The notes under the pieces: generated by a model
What the model saw: only the letters and a program-made list of their open reading frames with translations
Database searches by the model: none
Told to the model about the DNA's origin: nothing
Shown here: one piece after another, positions 5,429-8,955 of the stretch
How the letters are laid out: each line of letters begins with the position of its first letter
Numbering within the stretch: the stretch's first letter is position 1
Position numbers and translations under genes: made by a program
NCBI GenBank assembly: GCA_050943215.1
Contig: JBMNOU010000071.1
Location: 1-8,955, forward strand
Direction of reading: 5' to 3'
DNA length: 8,955 nucleotides
Source of the DNA: JBMNOU01 sp050943215
GTDB lineage: Bacteria > Bacillota > Clostridia > Christensenellales > SZUA-584

Positions 5429-6313
5429 ATGAAACGTATTATCCTAACATTTGCAGCAATTCTGGGCTTTATGCTCACAAGCAACGCCCAAAAAGTACAA
5501 ACTTTCGACTATCAAGGTTTTGAAAGTCTGGACATCTCCCATTGGTTTGACGTGGAGGTCATACGTGGCAACACCTACTCCATTGTTGTTACGATCAGTG
5601 ATGATCTTGATAAATATCTTTTTGTTCAGAATGCCAAGGGAACTCTTACAATAGGTCTGGACAACCCCAGTAGAAGAGTTTTAAGGAACGAAAACAAAAT
5701 TGCCAGAGCGACGATCACAATGCCGGTACTCACCAGGCTCACACTTTCAGGAGCATCCAAATTCCACACCAATGATCAATTTGACTGCGGAAAGAATAGA
5801 TTTGTGATGAAACTCAGCGGTGCCAGTTTAGTCTATGGATTGAATATGGTGGCAAAAGAGACTCAGATTTCAATTAGCGGGGCATCCACTGTAAGAGATC
5901 TCAAAGGTGACTTTATCGAGGCCGACATCAAGGTATCCGGCGCAAGCAAATTTTATGGCAATATTACGGCAGACGAACTTGACATTGAGATTTCCGGCGC
6001 ATCAAAAGCTGAGGTGAATGGAGAATTCGAAAAGGTTGATCTCGAGTGTAGCGGAGCCTCAAAGGCACTCCTTTCCGGTAGCGCTGACGAAGTTTCTCTC
6101 GAGGGTAGCGGTGTCAGTTCTATCGTGGCTGAAGATATGAAGACCAAAGATGCAGAAATCGACCTTTCAGGTACTGCTAAAGCAAGTATATATGTGACAA
6201 GACGTCTTGATGTGGAGTGTTCCGGAGCCTCTTCCTGCACCTACAAGACAGACAAGTCTATAAGCATCACATCCGAGATTAGCCGCGGCTCCAGTCTCCG
6301 TCGTATTGACTAG
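5429..6313 (+). CDS. Secreted GIN-domain (DUF2807) beta-helix protein
   Basis: This 294-residue exported protein has the head GIN domain fold (DUF2807), a right-handed beta-helix family common in Bacteroidota, often beside ECF sigma / anti-sigma pairs; its biochemical role is not established. A Sec signal peptide covers residues 1-20, with likely cleavage before Gln21. Residues 27-100 form the N-terminal beta-rich part (DISHWFDVEV, then ATITMP). After that a rung marked by Ser-Gly, usually SGAS, recurs nine times at residues 107, 130, 150, 170, 189, 208, 227, 247 and 265, a period of 18-23. No lipobox, sorting domain or membrane anchor is visible, so it is probably periplasmic or loosely surface-bound. 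It probably belongs to the sigma operon. The TAG stop overlaps the TAG stop of convergent rlmB. Confidence 0.87.
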   Translation: MKRIILTFAAILGFMLTSNAQKVQTFDYQGFESLDISHWFDVEVIRGNTYSIVVTISDDLDKYLFVQNAKGTLTIGLDNPSRRVLRNENKIARATITMPVLTRLTLSGASKFHTNDQFDCGKNRFVMKLSGASLVYGLNMVAKETQISISGASTVRDLKGDFIEADIKVSGASKFYGNITADELDIEISGASKAEVNGEFEKVDLECSGASKALLSGSADEVSLEGSGVSSIVAEDMKTKDAEIDLSGTAKASIYVTRRLDVECSGASSCTYKTDKSISITSEISRGSSLRRID

Positions 6314-7059
6314 ATTTTAGGCATCCTCTGCCTCACTGCTTCAAAAAGCACTATGGCAGTAGCCACGGATACATTTAGGGAACCGATCTGACCTGACATA
6401 GGAATCGCTGCCTTAACATTACAAAGCGAGAGTACCGAATCGGAAATACCCTTACCTTCAGAACCCATGACGATTATGGTCGGCTGAGTGAAATCTACTT
6501 CGTAGATTGAACCGCCGACCTTTTCCGTTGCGCCTACAACTTGAAAACCGGCATCAATCATATAATATAGCGGAATACGCAGATTGGGAACCCTGCTGAC
6601 AGGCACCCTTAAGAGTGCTCCGGCTGAGGTTTTTATTGCGTCGGCATTGATGGCAGCCCCTCCTTTGGCGGGAAGTATGACTCCGCTTACTCCGGCACAC
6701 TCCGCGCTTCTGACTATTGCGCCAAAATTGCGTACGTCACTCACACCGTCGAGCATGAGAAAAATAGGGTTTGGAGACTCCTCAAGTGCCTTTTCGACAA
6801 CATCTTCGAATGGCAGATAGTCTATCTGAGATATATAGCCGATGACGCCCTGATGCGAACCGCGATATATTTTGTTCATCTTTTCTCCCGGCACAAACTG
6901 GAAAGGAATCTCTTTCTGTTTAACCAGATCAAAGAGTGCCCTGAAATTATCCCCTTCAAGCCCCTGCTTGAATAGAATTTTTTCAAACTTTCTGCCTGTC
7001 TTGAGTGCTTCGTGTACAGGGTGCATACCGAAGAGATAATGTTGTTTCTTTTCTTCCAT
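6310..7059 (-). CDS. rlmB: 23S rRNA (guanosine-2'-O)-methyltransferase, RlmB/TrmH (SPOUT) family
   Basis: This SPOUT-class methyltransferase probably places the 2'-O-methyl group on G2251 (E. coli numbering) in the P-loop of 23S rRNA, using S-adenosylmethionine. The 249 residues show the N-terminal substrate-binding domain (about 8-78, FGMHPVHEAL start) and the knotted catalytic domain with motif 1 (NFGAIVRSAECAG, 111-123; Arg117), motif 2 (VMGSEGKGIS, 197-206) and motif 3 (IPMSGQIGSLNVSVA, 219-233; Ser227-Leu-Asn-Val-Ser). Paralogues of the same family (TrmH, other TrmH-like proteins) cannot be fully excluded, but length and the N-terminal domain fit RlmB. It begins 4 bases after the ABC-F stop, so the two are cotranscribed. 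Its stop overlaps that of the convergent GIN gene, leaving no space for a terminator. Confidence 0.88.
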   Translation of the reverse strand: MEEKKQHYLFGMHPVHEALKTGRKFEKILFKQGLEGDNFRALFDLVKQKEIPFQFVPGEKMNKIYRGSHQGVIGYISQIDYLPFEDVVEKALEESPNPIFLMLDGVSDVRNFGAIVRSAECAGVSGVILPAKGGAAINADAIKTSAGALLRVPVSRVPNLRIPLYYMIDAGFQVVGATEKVGGSIYEVDFTQPTIIVMGSEGKGISDSVLSLCNVKAAIPMSGQIGSLNVSVATAIVLFEAVRQRMPKI

Positions 7060-7063
7060 TGTG

Positions 7064-8955
7064 TCAGTCTATTGTGAGGGATGCCCATTCATCCATTTTG
7101 GTTTCAAGATTGAGTTGGAGATCCTGATACTTGTGTGTAATTTCCACTATATCATCTTCCGGAGAGGGCGATGTCAAAATTGCCTCTAATGCAGATATCT
7201 CTTCTTCCAGAGATGATATTTCATTTTCCAGCCGTTGCCGGCGGTTTTTCATTTTGCGTTCCTCTCTCGAGAGGTATTTTTGTTCCTCATAAGCGGAGGA
7301 TTTTTCCTTCACGGGCGTGGAAGTGGCCCGAGAAGTTGGCTGTTGCTTTATCTCTATCTCACTTAGCGAACTTATTTTCTTACGGTAAAGGAAATCATCC
7401 ACTCCACCCAGGTGCTCCTTCACCTGCCCATCGGTAAACTCATATATTTTCTCCACCAGCCCGTCCAGGAAATCTCTGTCGTGCGAAACTATGATCAACG
7501 TGCCGTCATATTTTTGCAGCGCCTGTTTCAGGACATCCTTTGAACGGAGGTCCATATGGTTGGTCGGCTCGTCAAGCGCCAGCAGGTTGTAGGGGTGTAA
7601 GATCAGCTTCGCCATGGCCAGTCGTGAACGCTCGCCGCCGCTGAGTACCGCCACCTTCTTATCTATATCTTCACCTCTGAAGAGGAAAGCGCCAAGTATG
7701 TCCCTGAGTCTGGTTCTAACGTCTCCTACTGCAACCTTGTCCAGAGTTTCATACACCGTATCTTTTTTATCCAATAAATCTTCCTGGTTCTGTGCAAAGT
7801 AGCCGGTCTTAACATTGTATCCGACCACCGCCTCACCTTCGAAAGGTTGAAGCTGGCCGGTAAGCAGACGCATGACGGTGGTCTTACCCTCGCCGTTGCG
7901 CCCCACGAAAGCCACCTTCTCCCCTCTTCTTATGGTGATATTGGCTCCGCTCAAGACTATCTTCTTCTTGGGCTTTGAATAGCCTATCGTTGCATCCTTG
8001 ACGGAAAACACAACATCTCCGGAGCGCGGTGCAGATGGAAACCGGACGGTAATTGTACTCAAATCCTCCTCATCTATTTCGATTCGTTCGAGCTTTTCCA
8101 ACTGCTTAATCCTAGACTGCACCTGATTGCTCTTTGTGGGCTTATACCGAAATTTTTCAATAAATTCTTCAGTCTTCTCAATCATGCGCTGCTGATTGTC
8201 GTAAGCAGCACGCTGCTGAGCAATTCTCTCCTTGCGTAACTCCACAAATTGAGAATAGGGCACTTTATAATCGTGAATTTTGCCCAGAATAACCTCAACT
8301 GTACGGTTGGTGCAATTGTCGAGGAACCTGCGATCGTGAGATATCAGCACCAATGCGCCCGGAAAGCTCTTGAGATACTCTTCGAGCCACTGGATGGATT
8401 CGATGTCGAGATGGTTGGTTGGCTCATCCAGCAACAATATATCGGGAGTGCGAAGGAGTATTTTTGCCAATTCAATGCGCATATTCCAGCCGTGGCTGAA
8501 GGTATTTGTCATTCTGTCAAGTTCTCCTTTACGAAAACCCAGTCCGAGGAGGGTTTTCTCTGCCTGCACACGGGGGGATTCGAGGGGATAAATCCTGAGT
8601 CGATCGCTGATTTCATTCAGTTCTACTATAAGTTTGTGGTACTCATCCGATTCGTAGTCTGTGCGGTTTGCCAGCTCGTGTGATATCCGGTCCATTCGTA
8701 TGTTGAGCTCATTATGCTCGGCAAATGCCGTCATCGCCTCGTCGATGACGCTTTTGCCGCGTGAATGCCTCATTATCTGGGGAAGATAACCCACTTTCCG
8801 GTCAGAGGGCATCGTGACTTTGCCCGAGGTGGGCGACTGGAGGCCCATTATTAGTTTGAGAATGGTGGATTTACCTGCTCCATTTTTGCCGACAAGACCC
8901 ACTTTCTCTTTCTCACTTATGTGAAAATTGATACTGTCCAGGAGGGTAAATCCTC
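7064..8955 (-). CDS. ABC-F family ATPase (ribosome-associated), 5' partial
   Basis: This soluble protein has two ABC cassettes and no membrane domain; ABC-F proteins act on the ribosome as translation factors or in antibiotic protection. The frame continues to the window edge (GFTLLDSINFHISEKEK before VGLVGKNG), so the GTG at 8902 is internal and only about a dozen residues are missing. In visible numbering: Walker A GKNGAGKST (22-30), signature FSHGW (152-156), Walker B LLLDEPTNHLD (173-183); a charged helical linker at about 235-295, the tRNA-interaction region; second cassette Walker A GRNGEGKTT (351-359), signature LSGGE (437-441), Walker B LALDEPTNHMD (458-468). A C-terminal extension of about 100 residues contains a Glu/Lys/Arg-rich coiled coil. 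The first signature has His where LSGGQ has Gly. It lies 4 bases upstream of rlmB. Whether it gives antibiotic resistance cannot be told. Confidence 0.92.
   Translation of the reverse strand, partial: GFTLLDSINFHISEKEKVGLVGKNGAGKSTILKLIMGLQSPTSGKVTMPSDRKVGYLPQIMRHSRGKSVIDEAMTAFAEHNELNIRMDRISHELANRTDYESDEYHKLIVELNEISDRLRIYPLESPRVQAEKTLLGLGFRKGELDRMTNTFSHGWNMRIELAKILLRTPDILLLDEPTNHLDIESIQWLEEYLKSFPGALVLISHDRRFLDNCTNRTVEVILGKIHDYKVPYSQFVELRKERIAQQRAAYDNQQRMIEKTEEFIEKFRYKPTKSNQVQSRIKQLEKLERIEIDEEDLSTITVRFPSAPRSGDVVFSVKDATIGYSKPKKKIVLSGANITIRRGEKVAFVGRNGEGKTTVMRLLTGQLQPFEGEAVVGYNVKTGYFAQNQEDLLDKKDTVYETLDKVAVGDVRTRLRDILGAFLFRGEDIDKKVAVLSGGERSRLAMAKLILHPYNLLALDEPTNHMDLRSKDVLKQALQKYDGTLIIVSHDRDFLDGLVEKIYEFTDGQVKEHLGGVDDFLYRKKISSLSEIEIKQQPTSRATSTPVKEKSSAYEEQKYLSREERKMKNRRQRLENEISSLEEEISALEAILTSPSPEDDIVEITHKYQDLQLNLETKMDEWASLTID

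Noticed and set aside
8249..8683. Plus-strand 144-codon frame opposite the ABC-F gene
   Set aside because: It mirrors conserved ABC-F coding sequence, including the first signature region, with no feature of its own.
8900..8902. GTG as start of the ABC-F gene on the minus strand
   Set aside because: It would begin just before Walker A; the frame continues upstream with typical ABC-F N-terminal residues to the edge.

Overview
The window looks like a chromosomal segment of a Bacteroidota bacterium, probably of the Bacteroidales. The evidence is the gene content (an ECF sigma / anti-sigma / GIN-domain operon, a SpII lipoprotein hydrolase, a long ABC-F ATPase followed by rlmB), the lack of Shine-Dalgarno sequences before start codons, a TTG-N20-TAAATTTG promoter of the Bacteroidota -33/-7 type, and a signal peptide cleaved before Gln. 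Assignment below order is not possible from the sequence.

Layout. (1) Positions 1-455 hold the 3' end of a cinA/pncC gene cut by the left edge. (2) Positions 438-590 are a degenerate 7-bp-periodic array that begins inside the last codons of that gene. (3) Positions 599-1762 encode a beta-lactamase-fold serine hydrolase lipoprotein. (4) Positions 1760-1942 are a second heptamer array, filling the gap between this gene and a convergent operon. (5) The minus-strand operon 4220-1940 reads M19 dipeptidase, transaldolase, guanine deaminase, with the last two joined by a TGATG overlap. (6) A compact divergent promoter region (4260-4323) separates it from (7) a plus-strand operon 4342-6313: ECF sigma factor, single-pass anti-sigma candidate (ATGA overlap) and secreted GIN-domain beta-helix protein. 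(8) That operon collides tail-to-tail, with stop codons overlapping in a shared CTAG, with (9) the minus-strand pair ABC-F ATPase (5' end beyond the right edge) and rlmB (7059-6310).

How the genes work together. The sigma operon is very likely autoregulated: its promoter has an ECF-type TGCAAC-N16-CGTCTTA layout. The natural reading is an envelope-stress circuit in which the membrane anti-sigma holds the sigma factor and the GIN protein is an output or sensor. The dipeptidase / transaldolase / guanine deaminase operon groups salvage and central carbon enzymes (dipeptide hydrolysis, pentose phosphate carbon shuffling, guanine to xanthine plus ammonia). The ABC-F / rlmB pair is ribosome-related.

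The most unusual material is the pair of intergenic heptamer arrays. They contain several unrelated 7-bp words (GTAGTGN, GTTACGG/GGTACGR, GTTCTGA, and GTTAGCY on the minus strand). They begin exactly at TAG stop codons followed by TGT in three genes, and they switch strand in the middle of each gap. They resemble in period, but not in sequence, the heptanucleotide STRR repeats of cyanobacteria, and I do not recognise them as a described Bacteroidota family.
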